Shown here: positions 1 through 8,986 of the stretch, piece after piece
Position numbering within the stretch: position 1 is the first letter of the stretch
Layout: every line of letters begins with the position of its first letter
Assembly: GCF_011074885.1 (NCBI RefSeq)
Contig: NC_054689.1
Coordinates: 186,001-250,000, forward strand
DNA length: 64,000 nt
DNA from: Brettanomyces bruxellensis
Taxonomy: Eukaryota; Ascomycota; Pichiomycetes; Pichiales; Pichiaceae
Direction: 5' to 3'
Translations under genes and position numbers: made by a program
The notes under the pieces: model-generated
Databases searched by the model: none
Told to the model about the DNA's origin: nothing
The model's input: only the letters and a program-made list of their open reading frames with translations

Positions 1-131
1 AGGATGAATTCGGTAGATGGCTTTGCGATGCACACAATGCTGTGAACAAGAAGCTTGGAAAGCCACATTTCGATTGTAACTTGTGGAAGAAAAGATGGAA
101 GGATGGCTGGGGGGACGGAAAGTGCGATTAG
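1..131 (+). CDS. ERV1: FAD-linked sulfhydryl oxidase ERV1, C-terminal part (5' end outside the window)
   Basis: The first complete codon is at base 3 and the frame runs to TAG at 129-131. The 42 visible residues contain [18 protein letters not shown], the Cys-x-x-His-Asn-x-Val-Asn FAD-binding signature of the Erv1/ALR family. It is followed by a W..RW.DGW tail close to yeast Erv1. In this family the protein oxidises Mia40 in the mitochondrial intermembrane space and passes electrons to cytochrome c, driving disulfide-coupled import of small Cys proteins. The catalytic CXXC and the N-terminal shuttle Cys pair would lie upstream of the window. The ER paralogue Erv2 is less likely, because the KKLGKP..DC..W..RWKDGW tail is Erv1-like. 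The gene converges on VRP1. Confidence 0.88.
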   Translation, partial: DEFGRWLCDAHNAVNKKLGKPHFDCNLWKKRWKDGWGDGKCD

Positions 132-463
132 ATGAATGCATGATTATGTAAATAGGATTTGGGAGCATGTACATAGTACTAGATAGTTTATAAAGCAGGA
201 AGAGCCTAAAGCACATGAGCCATGTAGCACACAAGCACAGCTTTGCACAATTCCACATTAGACAACAACACATTAAGGCTGATATAGAACTACCCACATT
301 GTGTTTGAGCTACGCAAACAGTAAAGTATCTGAGTGTGAGCACAAGAGCACATGCCATGAACATCAAGCTAGTTAAGAAACAAGTGCCAAGTATTGCCTA
401 AAGAAGCAGCTCCTAGTAATGGAATGCAGAAGAATTTTGACGCAAGCAAGTCAGCAGTAGATA
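132..463. other. Convergent intergenic region between ERV1 and VRP1
   Basis: These 332 bases lie between two 3' ends. The sequence is AT-rich, with no convincing ORF, tRNA or repeat. It presumably holds the 3' UTRs and poly(A) signals of both genes. Confidence 0.6.
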
Positions 464-2833
464 TCACCGGAAAAGTGCGAGATCAAGTGGAACAGAGCTT
501 CCCCTGCCGCTCGGATAAAGCTTCACCTTACCCGAGAAGCGGCGAGGCTTGGGGAGATTGTTTTTTCCATTAAAGGCAAACCTGGAGTCATCGATCTGTA
601 TTTTCTCACCAGAAACGTGGCCTGCAGAACCTGTTCCACCTGAACCCGAAATGGTGTAGGCAGAGACATCGATCTTCCTCAAATCTGAGCCGACGTTTTG
701 CTGCGAGTTAATCCTCGAGTCATCAGTCTTAAAAGTGTGCTTGACGCCAAATCCAAATACCTTATGCTTTGGATGCTGTTCAAGTCTATCCTCAGGTGTT
801 TCAGCGTAGAGTTGAGTGCTGGAAATGGAGGGAGCAACACCTGGAGGAGGAGGTGGAGGAGCTTTTTTGCTTCTCATGGATGCAGCAGTGCTAGATGAGG
901 ATCTAGACCGCTGGTTGGCCAAAGAAGATGCCCTGGAGCGGTTAATTGGAGCCAGAGGAGGGGGTGCAGATGGGGCAACTGTTGGAATTGATGGTGCTGA
1001 TTCTGGAAATGCCGGAGGGGGTGCAGAAGGTGGAGGCAGGTGAGAAGAAGAAGGAAGAATGGAAGAAGATGGAATTGCAGCAGATGGAAGAGTCGGTGCA
1101 ATCGCTGTATTCCTCTCTGCAGCAGTATTATCCAACCTCTCAGATGCTTTTTTCTCGTATGATCTTCTAGAACTGGTGTGAGGAAGTGGTGGTGGACCGG
1201 ACGGGGCAGGAACATGCGGAATAGTGGGAGCAGACACACCTGCCGGCTTGCTGGCCTTATGTGAGATCTGCTCCTGCCGGTTCATGATGGCAGCAAGAAA
1301 TGGATTTGCAGGTTCTTTGGGCTGAGTACTCGAGGCTGTGCTTTGAGCATTTGGAGTTCTTTGAGCATTTGAAGCTCTTGAATTTGGAGCCCTTGGATTT
1401 GGAGCCCTGTTTGAGGCTGTGCCCGGGACTGCATCTGGAGCACTTGATCTTTTGGCAGAAATCTTAGCGACATCCTCACTGCCAACAACATGAGACTCGT
1501 CTCTTAGTTTGTTGATATCTGCAAGGAAAGGAAGTGCACCTGGAGAAGATGATGCCGGCAGCTGCACAGGCTTTGTTCTGTGTTTATTAGAAGAACGGAG
1601 AGGAGTATTTTTGCTTGAAGACAGATGGGGTGCCGGTGGGGCGGATGAGGCAGGGAGTGGCGGTGCAGATGGAGTGTGTGGCACAGCAGATGAAGGGAGT
1701 GGCGGTGCAGGTGAAGAAGAAGGAGCATGTGGCGCTAAAGTGGCTGGGAGTGGCGGTGCAGGCGGTGCAGGCGGTGCCGAAGGTATAGAAGACACTTTTT
1801 CTGTATTGTGACTGGCTCCTGCTTGCTTTTGTCGAACTATGGCAGATGACGCTTGCGGAACGGGTGGGGCGTTTCTTGGCAACGGTGGTGCGTTTGTAGT
1901 CGTTTTCTGCCCGGATACCATACCCGGTTGTTTTGGCAAAGAAGGTGCACTTCCAGGAATTGGGGGCGCGTTTCCAGGAATTGGGGGTGCATTGCTAGGA
2001 ATTGGGGGTGCGTTGCTAGGAATAGGAGGAACACTACCAGGAATAGGAGGAGCATTACCAGGAATTGGAGGGGTATTGAAAGATGTAGAAGAAGATCCTT
2101 TTGAATTTCTGAAAGCAGTCTCTCCTGAATTTCTGAAAGCAGGCTTGTTTGAATTTCTAGAAGCAGTTTCTCCTGCAGTTCCTTTTGAATTGAATGCCTT
2201 CCTGATGGTTGGAGGCCTGTGAGTAGGCATTCCAGGAATCGGCATGGCATTATTTCCATGCGAAGGTACATGCGAAGGCATAGCAGGACGATTTATAGGG
2301 GGTGCTGGCACAGATGGCACGGATGGCACAGAAAACTTAGAAACACCTGCATTTGCAACTGGAGATGCATTATGCAGTTTTTTCTGGGGTCGCAAGGACG
2401 GAACTTTCGGTGCCGAGTACACTTTCGATGATGCATTTGGAGTTTGGGAAATATGCTTTAATTTCGGCATCCCACCTGCTAGAATGCCTGCCAATTGTGA
2501 GCCAACTGAATTGTCAGCTGGTGCAACTTGTGAAGGGGCAGAGGAGTTATGGTTTGCCTGTGGTGCGAATGTAGGGACTTTTGGTGCAGATAGATGCGAT
2601 GAGGCATTGCTTCTCGATGCTGTATTCGAACTTATAACACCTCCGCCGCCTGTGATTGGTCCTGATCGATCATTGGTAACTGCCTTCTTTAACCTAGTTC
2701 CTTTTCTAATAGAACTCAATAATGCGTTTCTATCGGGTGTAATCTTGGGAAGAGCCTGGGAAGTCGGCTGTGCTGCTGCCATTCCACCTGCAGGAGGAGG
2801 AGGGGGTGGTGGAGGAGCTGGGGGTCCTGCCAT
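464..2833 (-). CDS. VRP1: Verprolin (WASP-interacting protein homologue)
   Basis: This 789-aa, proline-rich protein starts MAGPPAPPPPPPPP, the hallmark verprolin N-terminus. A WH2 actin-binding segment follows at about residues 30-60 (DRNALLSSIRKGTRLKK, with the LKK core). The rest is low-complexity Pro/Ser/Ala with many APPPPP-type profilin and SH3 ligand motifs. The C-terminus (about 690-789) resembles the WASP-binding tail of WIP/Vrp1. In yeast, Vrp1 partners Las17/WASP and type I myosins at cortical actin patches during endocytosis. The start is ATG at 2831-2833. Internal repeats include 21-bp units encoding NAPPIPG/SVPPIPS (1951-2076) and a degenerate FRNS repeat just upstream in the gene. 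It shares a 391-bp divergent promoter with the RRM gene. Confidence 0.92.
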   Translation of the reverse strand: MAGPPAPPPPPPPPAGGMAAAQPTSQALPKITPDRNALLSSIRKGTRLKKAVTNDRSGPITGGGGVISSNTASRSNASSHLSAPKVPTFAPQANHNSSAPSQVAPADNSVGSQLAGILAGGMPKLKHISQTPNASSKVYSAPKVPSLRPQKKLHNASPVANAGVSKFSVPSVPSVPAPPINRPAMPSHVPSHGNNAMPIPGMPTHRPPTIRKAFNSKGTAGETASRNSNKPAFRNSGETAFRNSKGSSSTSFNTPPIPGNAPPIPGSVPPIPSNAPPIPSNAPPIPGNAPPIPGSAPSLPKQPGMVSGQKTTTNAPPLPRNAPPVPQASSAIVRQKQAGASHNTEKVSSIPSAPPAPPAPPLPATLAPHAPSSSPAPPLPSSAVPHTPSAPPLPASSAPPAPHLSSSKNTPLRSSNKHRTKPVQLPASSSPGALPFLADINKLRDESHVVGSEDVAKISAKRSSAPDAVPGTASNRAPNPRAPNSRASNAQRTPNAQSTASSTQPKEPANPFLAAIMNRQEQISHKASKPAGVSAPTIPHVPAPSGPPPLPHTSSRRSYEKKASERLDNTAAERNTAIAPTLPSAAIPSSSILPSSSHLPPPSAPPPAFPESAPSIPTVAPSAPPPLAPINRSRASSLANQRSRSSSSTAASMRSKKAPPPPPPGVAPSISSTQLYAETPEDRLEQHPKHKVFGFGVKHTFKTDDSRINSQQNVGSDLRKIDVSAYTISGSGGTGSAGHVSGEKIQIDDSRFAFNGKNNLPKPRRFSGKVKLYPSGRGSSVPLDLALFR
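1951..2076 (-). repeat. 21-bp tandem coding repeat in VRP1
   Basis: About six imperfect 21-bp units encode the heptad NAPPIPG/SAPPIPS. The period is a multiple of three, so copy number can change without a frameshift. Such heptads are plausible SH3 or profilin ligands. Confidence 0.75.
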
Positions 2834-3224
2834 TGTATGTAATGTCTATTTTTGTACTGGAACGAAATGAGAAGAAATTGAAGCAAATGATGTCAAGCTT
2901 GTCAGAACAAAAAGCACTCGGATTTGAGGGCAACTTTTTTACCGCTGTTTAATTCAAGACTGTGAGTTTCAGCTTCACGAATTCTTGGATGAATACTGTG
3001 AAATTCTGTATACTATATTTACACCTTGCAGTCTTTAGTGTGTTTGAAGATGCGAGCGCGGGAAAATAATGGTGCACACAATATTTATCTTCTATTTTAT
3101 TTTTGTTTTTATTTCTATTTTTTTTCATCGTTGTATTTCTGAGACCCACCCCATACAGAATATTTACACATACTATAGAATTGAAAAAGCCTTCACATAG
3201 TCTAGCTGTTCCGCAGGAACAATC
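2834..3224. promoter_or_regulatory. Divergent promoter of VRP1 and the RRM gene
   Basis: This 391-bp AT-rich interval separates two divergently oriented start codons. It contains T-rich runs (about 3095-3130), as is usual for yeast promoters. I see no specific operator or tRNA. Confidence 0.5.
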
Positions 3225-4001
3225 ATGCTTCCCATAACAAAGAGATACGTGCCGATTTTGCGTTTTTTTGCTCGAAATCGACCTCTGAAAGTAAGATTTA
3301 TCGCCAGCGTGGATAATAGCGTAAGAACAGGCACTAATCAGCAAGATAAAGACGACACAGTCCACGATAAGAAATCACCTGAAGCACAGAGTACAAGCAA
3401 CGCAACAAAGGGTAAAATTCAACCAGATGAAGACTCAAGGATTAATAAAAATGCAATCAGAGCCGATCATAAATTGGTTCTGAGCAAACTAGCTTTCGAT
3501 CTAGAGGAAAGTGAAGTTAAGAAGGCATTTGAACCGATAGGAGGTGTGGTCTCAGTAAGTATTGCACGAAATCCAAAGACGGGGAAATCTAGAGGATACG
3601 GAACGATGATTTTTCAGACGGCAGAGCTTGCAAAAAGGGCCAGTATAGAGATGCAAGGGTTGGTTCTTCATAACAAACCCATAATTACTAGGGTGAAATC
3701 AGAAATGAGATACGAGGGAATCAAATCAAAGAAATACGACATTCTACATATTAAGAATCTGCCTTATGAAATGACAAATGAGGATTTGTTGAAGTTGTTT
3801 GCACCGTACGAGGCTTTGAGGAGCGGAATTGCAAAAGCACCAATTACTAGAAAGAATCTAGGTTACGGATATGTTCGATTTAGCTCCGCAAACTCTGCAT
3901 ATAGGGCACTCTTAAAGACGAGAGACTTGAAGTTTCACGATAGGAGGCTCAAGATAGCATTTGCCGAACCTAAGCCTCATAACTATAGATTCATTGTTTA
4001 A
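3225..4001 (+). CDS. Two-RRM RNA-binding protein, probably mitochondrial
   Basis: This 258-aa protein starts at ATG 3225. The N-terminus (residues 1-35) is rich in Arg, Lys and Leu with no acidic residue until Asp30, as expected of a mitochondrial presequence. Two RRMs follow. RRM1 is at about 82-160 (RNP2-like LVLSKLAF, RNP1-like SRGYGTMIF). RRM2 is at about 170-250 (RNP2-like ILHIKNLPY, RNP1-like LGYGYVRF). Both keep the aromatic RNP positions, so RNA binding is likely. A role in mitochondrial RNA processing or translation is inferred from the presequence alone. I do not recognise a one-to-one S. cerevisiae orthologue. Confidence 0.8.
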   Translation: MLPITKRYVPILRFFARNRPLKVRFIASVDNSVRTGTNQQDKDDTVHDKKSPEAQSTSNATKGKIQPDEDSRINKNAIRADHKLVLSKLAFDLEESEVKKAFEPIGGVVSVSIARNPKTGKSRGYGTMIFQTAELAKRASIEMQGLVLHNKPIITRVKSEMRYEGIKSKKYDILHIKNLPYEMTNEDLLKLFAPYEALRSGIAKAPITRKNLGYGYVRFSSANSAYRALLKTRDLKFHDRRLKIAFAEPKPHNYRFIV

Positions 4002-4276
4002 TTCGGCCTGTACATATTGCATAGAGGGGCATGTATATAAGCTACTTAATTGCATATTAACGATGCTGGTTTTTTTATATAAATGCACACGATGTATATA
4101 TAGGACAAGATGTAATAAGTGTAATCGGTGGGCATCAGAAAGTAAACAAAAAATTAAAAACAGCAATGTAGGTCGTAAAAAAAAAGACGCCAAAACAAAT
4201 AAAAACAGGACATAATCAAATATCATCAACGATAAACGTAAAGAAGAAGACTAAAAGACAGATATCATGACTATCT

Positions 4277-5065
4277 TCATTTCTTCTCCTCCTTACCCTC
4301 GGGAGCTTTAGCGACACCAACCTTCGCAGCTCTCAACACTCTTCCATTCAACTCATAGCCGGGCTGCTGGACAGAAAAGACTGTGCCAGGCTCCTTGTTT
4401 GGCATCTCAAGTTGGAAAACAGCTTCATGAAGGTTTGGATCGAACTCCTTGTCCAATGGGTCGATCTTTTTAATGCCGTGCTTTTGCAAAGTCTTCTCAA
4501 AGACGTTCTTGGTCATTTTCACACCGTCATAGAAAGTCGACAATCCGGCATTCGAACCCAAGTCCTCAGTCTTAACAGCATCTATGGCATGGTCAAAGTT
4601 GTCAAGGGTCTCAATAAGGTCCTTGGAGAATTTCTGCAAGGCAAAGTCTCTTGCCTTTTGCATTTCTCTCTGCGTTGTACCTTGGAGGTTTCTGAAATCA
4701 GCAATTGCCCTCATATATCTGTCCTTCAGTTGTGAATTCTGCTTTTGTATGCTATCAAGATCTGCCTTGGTCTTTTCCAATAGAGCTGCAACGTCTGGAT
4801 TTAAACCTTTTTCAGAGTCTTTTTCGGCATTTTTCTTCGGTTCCTGTTTCCCTTTCTCCTGGGACTTCTCCTCAGGTTTCTTCTCAGAATCATCTTTTGA
4901 TGTTGAATATTGCTTGCTGGTGTTCCAGGAGAAGCCTCTGGATCCAAGCTGGGATCTGGTGAATTGTGAAAGTCCAAGAACACTAGAAGGTGTAGCGACC
5001 CGACGTTGGGAAGCCCTTCTTGAAGCCAGTCCTAACTGCACGAGTCTTGTAAGTGATTTCTGCAT
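4277..5065 (-). CDS. MGE1: Mitochondrial GrpE, nucleotide exchange factor for mtHsp70
   Basis: This 262-aa protein starts at ATG 5063-5065. The N-terminal ~60 residues are basic and hydroxylated (mitochondrial presequence). A charged Lys/Glu-rich linker follows, and then the GrpE fold: a long coiled coil at about 90-160, including DRYMRAIADFRNLQ, and a C-terminal beta-wing ending VLRAAKVGVAK, which is diagnostic of GrpE. Mge1 releases ADP from mitochondrial Hsp70 (Ssc1) during import and folding and is essential in yeast. Length and order match the family. The upstream 945 bp is its promoter. Confidence 0.95.
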   Translation of the reverse strand: MQKSLTRLVQLGLASRRASQRRVATPSSVLGLSQFTRSQLGSRGFSWNTSKQYSTSKDDSEKKPEEKSQEKGKQEPKKNAEKDSEKGLNPDVAALLEKTKADLDSIQKQNSQLKDRYMRAIADFRNLQGTTQREMQKARDFALQKFSKDLIETLDNFDHAIDAVKTEDLGSNAGLSTFYDGVKMTKNVFEKTLQKHGIKKIDPLDKEFDPNLHEAVFQLEMPNKEPGTVFSVQQPGYELNGRVLRAAKVGVAKAPEGKEEKK

Positions 5066-6010
5066 TTTTGCTATGCCGATTATGTTTTTAAAATATATCT
5101 ATTAAAATGAGGCCAAAGTGAGCTTGATCTGCAAACTTAAAATTTCAGTATGCAAAGTAGGGAAGGGTAAAAGTGGAAAGAAGTTCGTGGTGGGGAAAGG
5201 AGAGAAATCTCGATGAAAAAAAAAAGTAAGGAAAAAATATCGGGACACACATGAGAGAAAAAAATAGTCAATGATGCGTCGAGATGACTGAACCACATAC
5301 TAATAGCATACAAACATTTCGGGGCTGCAGCAATGTAAGCATCATAAAACAAGCTATCAAAGGTGCTTTCATACAAAAATAAGCTACAGTAAACTCAAAT
5401 ACGTCTTATTTGACAATGGTATTAAAAGCAAACGGTAATGAATACTCTGCACACACCGCAGAGAAGTCATAAGAACATGAAAAATATCATCCCACTAGGA
5501 TTTCTTTGATTACCTAATGAACGGAGAAAAGTATCAGAAGAGAAATAGCCTTTGTTATTTACACCAAATCTGAAAAAGTAAGCATTCATTTACTCAAAAT
5601 ATAAAAAGATGATCTGAAATACCAATTTACGTTCTCACCACAAAAATGGACAGCGTAGATGAGCTCCATTTTAGCTTTTCTGTGCTAACCGGCAAACTCA
5701 TACCCATAGGACTTTTCACCACATCGACTTTTTTCTCGAATACATATTTCTCCAACAGCAGACGACGCGTCGCTCGACTCCAGTTAAAATGATTCGATTG
5801 TTTAGACAAATTTCAAGTTTAATCTCTTTTCTGCTTTAAGGTTACTTTAGGCTGCAAGCCTTCAAAATTTCTGAATACAGTTTTTATATGGTTGCATGCA
5901 TAAGAATGCCTGCAGATTCATATGGTTGCATGCAAAAGAATGCCTGCAGATTCATGCATTTATTTAAAAGAAAATAACAATGCTAATTAAAACTAATGAA
6001 ATGAAAGCGT
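5066..6010. promoter_or_regulatory. MGE1 upstream region with a 34-bp tandem duplication
   Basis: These 945 bp lie between the MGE1 start and the 3' end of the ATR1-like gene. They are AT-rich with polypurine patches. The one clear structure is the 34-bp direct repeat at 5886-5953. A 60-codon minus-strand open frame (5627-5809) opens with TTG and has no early Met, so I do not call it a gene. Confidence 0.5.
5886..5953. repeat. 34-bp tandem duplication
   Basis: Units 5886-5919 and 5920-5953 are identical except one base (T in the first, A in the second). Each contains the palindromes CATATG, TGCATGCA and CTGCAG. The near identity implies a recent duplication, located in the 3' flank of the ATR1-like gene. 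Confidence 0.85.
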
Positions 6011-7729
6011 TCATTTCTTATGGGATATGATCGACTCATCCACTTCCAAAGAGGTCCCAGCAGTAGATTCCTCATCATGTTCATCATGCTCAGCAACATT
6101 AACTTTTAAATCTTTGATGAATAATGAGGCAATAAAGAATATTCCACATGCCGCAATGGAAATACAGAAGCCATTCCGGAATTTTTGGAATTGGTTTTCA
6201 AACTCCGGAGATCCTCTGGGTTGCTTTTCTAGAGGTCCTAAGATTGTGGATAATATGGCACTGGCAATGGAAACTCCAACCTGGCCTGATGTCTGGAAAA
6301 TACCAGAAACAACACCTTGCAAATGTAGTGGTGTTTCTGACATTATGGCGTTTAAATACACCATGAAATAGAGATTGCAAAAGAAGCCCATTATGATTAA
6401 AGCAACAAAATGATACTTCCAGTATTCATTTTCAACTTTATAATCTGTTCTCCAAATTAAAAATGATCCTCCCAAACAAGCAAGAGCACACAACCTTATG
6501 GTATTATTGAAGCCGAGCTTTTTAGGGATCTTAGGACTATACACGAGAGCACTGCACAAAGTGGCGACGGCCATTGGAAAACATTTGACAGATGCCATTA
6601 GTGTACTATCACCGGCAATTAAAACATCATACTGAAGTAAAGATGTGAGAACGTCAATGAAGGAAATGTAAAGGGAGAATAGCGATATGATAAGAGGAAA
6701 GAAATTCGTTATCTTAAAAACCTCGGCTGGGAATAGTAACTGGGTATTTTTCAACCATCCTTTTCCTCCTCCAGGAGCAACTCTATTAGAATCTAGTTCT
6801 AAATCAGTAACCGATCCTTTTTCCGGACCAGATTCAACACTGGTGGAGAGAGATTGATTCGAGTGATTACCAGCTTCAGCTTCCTTTGGCTCAAATTTCT
6901 TCTTGTATCGGCTCATGAAAACAGTTTCATAAAACAACATAGTGAGAACAAGTAACACTCCAATTGGAATGGTAACATACACCTTTGGAGAATTCCAAGA
7001 AATTCCGGCTTCCGTCAATCCAAAAATGAATAAGAGCAATCCTGCCACAAAGAAAATCACTCCTATGAAGTCCAAATCCTTCACGTGCATGTTCTTTTTT
7101 TCTTTGGATTCCTTAACGGGAATTATAAGGAAGTAAAGAGTCACAGAGCAGAAGGTAGAAATTCCACAAGTAAAATAGAAGAATCCTTGATATCCAATCT
7201 TGGTTAAGGAAAATGCACCTCCGGCAATGGTACCGACACCAAAACTAGTGATTAAAACTATAGCAAGAAATCGTATGGCCATACCTAATTGTTCACCGTG
7301 GAAGTAATTAGCAGCAATAGCATATCCAGCTGGCATTAAAGCTGCAGCAAACATACCTTGAAAAGCTCGGAATACTATGAGAGCTACTATACTTGGTTGT
7401 GGAACGGCTGTTAATAATGAAAAGACGGCAGATCCAGAAGAGCCTAAAAGAATAGCATTATGGGGTCCGATCATATCTCCAACCCTTCCAAAAAATATAA
7501 TGAAAGACCCAAGGGTCAAAGCGTAGGCAGATAATGTCCAAGAAGCTGTTGTTGATGTGACATTGAACATCTGCTCAATAGAATATTCAGTAGTCATAGC
7601 ACCAGTGACATTAAAGTTATCCATCGTTAATCCCAACAAGACTAGAAAATACACCACCTGCTTCTTTCGGTACTTATCAGGAACGATTGTCCGTCCCCTC
7701 TGATATATTTCTGCGATTTTTGAAAACAT
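6011..7729 (-). CDS. MFS drug:H+ antiporter, ATR1-like (DHA2 type)
   Basis: This 572-aa polytopic membrane protein starts at ATG 7727-7729. It has about 14 hydrophobic segments split by a hydrophilic loop at about 285-325. The motif-A-like stretch between TM2 and TM3 reads GRVGDMIGPHNAILLG, and motif-C-like Gly/Pro-rich segments follow. Within MFS the DHA2/ATR1 group fits: the N-terminus ALTLGSFIIFFGRVGD and the LPAGYAIAANYF-type stretch match fungal Atr1-like pumps. Yeast Atr1 exports aminotriazole and boron at the plasma membrane. The substrate here cannot be read from sequence. The C-terminal tail is acidic and cytosolic. Confidence 0.85.
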   Translation of the reverse strand: MFSKIAEIYQRGRTIVPDKYRKKQVVYFLVLLGLTMDNFNVTGAMTTEYSIEQMFNVTSTTASWTLSAYALTLGSFIIFFGRVGDMIGPHNAILLGSSGSAVFSLLTAVPQPSIVALIVFRAFQGMFAAALMPAGYAIAANYFHGEQLGMAIRFLAIVLITSFGVGTIAGGAFSLTKIGYQGFFYFTCGISTFCSVTLYFLIIPVKESKEKKNMHVKDLDFIGVIFFVAGLLLFIFGLTEAGISWNSPKVYVTIPIGVLLVLTMLFYETVFMSRYKKKFEPKEAEAGNHSNQSLSTSVESGPEKGSVTDLELDSNRVAPGGGKGWLKNTQLLFPAEVFKITNFFPLIISLFSLYISFIDVLTSLLQYDVLIAGDSTLMASVKCFPMAVATLCSALVYSPKIPKKLGFNNTIRLCALACLGGSFLIWRTDYKVENEYWKYHFVALIIMGFFCNLYFMVYLNAIMSETPLHLQGVVSGIFQTSGQVGVSIASAILSTILGPLEKQPRGSPEFENQFQKFRNGFCISIAACGIFFIASLFIKDLKVNVAEHDEHDEESTAGTSLEVDESIISHKK

Positions 7730-8986
7730 CGTAATGGTTCTTGCTTTGATTAAATTAGATACTGAAGTGCGTTGCAGGTACTTTCTTTTCCTTCATCTAT
7801 CTATCTCTACTTCATTTATCACTTACATGTCGTTATTACTTCCTTTTATATATCAATAAATGTATGCTTTCAATTAGTAATTCCCGTTCCCAGCATATCG
7901 GAGTATACGTTTAACTCCGCGGATCCACAATCGTGCAGCTTTAGTGCAAATTTTACTGCCATCAACATTTTAGTTTTTAATTCGAGGGAAAGACAGTGAT
8001 TGTTCCGATGCCCAGTTTATTCGATAAATGGGCCAAGAAATCTGAACATTTTAATCTCCGAACTGTCGTCTTTAAACGGACTTAACAAAAAGGGATGCCA
8101 CCTTTATAGAGTCAGTCCCTGTGAGCGAGTGAAGTGTAAAAAAATTTCTTCATCTGCAAACAATTCCAGTGAGATGCGATCTGTCTGAAAAGGGAAATGG
8201 ATTTAAGAATTTTGACTGTCATTGCTTGTGATTTACAGAGAGGTGTTCATACAGAAATTGAGACATAATATACGTATAATATGAAGGAAAACTTGAAAAT
8301 ACTTTCCAGACTCAACTATTAATATGTAATAATATGTCGGGAAGACAGCTGATTTTGAGATACAAATATATAAGATGTGAAGCACTGCTTGACTTAAGAT
8401 ATCGTCTGAAGGTAGTCAGCAAAGATAAAAAATACAATGCTAATATCTGCATTAAGCCATAAAATACTTTTACTACTACCAGTTAATGCCAAATGTTCGA
8501 TAGACCGGTAACGATTTGCACCAAACCACTCACTTCATACTCATAGCTGCCAGAGTCCAGACAGAATGTGGTAGCACCGCCCGAATATATGCAAGAGAAG
8601 AAGTGCAAAAAAAAAAAAAAAAAGGGCCAACACAACTTTTTTTTTTTTGTGTAACTCCAACTGCACTATTACCCGTAGTGTTAACTCTACATATAACGAA
8701 AGCATTGACGTATCTGTGCTTATACCTTCAAAAGTACGCCTGTGGCAATAGATAAGCTGAATACAGGTACCGTGTTTAAAGTGTGGACACTTGCAGTGTA
8801 TATAATTCTAATTTTCTAAGCTTTGTTATTTGATTATTTTAGCTTTTTACTTTTGCGTGCTCATTCGTAATTACATCTCTGCAGCTTACCGGCAGTGAAA
8901 TATATCGAGCTTCTTTTACTGTTGCTTGGATTTATAGAATATCGGTGTATAGTACGAAGAAGTTAGAAAAGACAAAAGAAAAACAG
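7730..8986. promoter_or_regulatory. Divergent promoter of the ATR1-like gene and PCF11
   Basis: These 1257 bp lie between two divergent starts. They carry an A17 run (8607-8623) and a T12 run (8637-8648), a poly(dA:dT) pair 13 bp apart of the kind that excludes nucleosomes. Short open frames here begin with TTG and show no family resemblance. No tRNA was seen. Confidence 0.55.

Noticed and set aside
2949..3365. 138-codon minus-strand ORF opposite the RRM gene start
   Set aside because: It is antisense to a clear RRM protein. Its composition has no domain and it covers the shared promoter.
5627..5809. 60-codon minus-strand ORF upstream of MGE1
   Set aside because: It opens with TTG, the first ATG is far inside, and no similarity was recognised.
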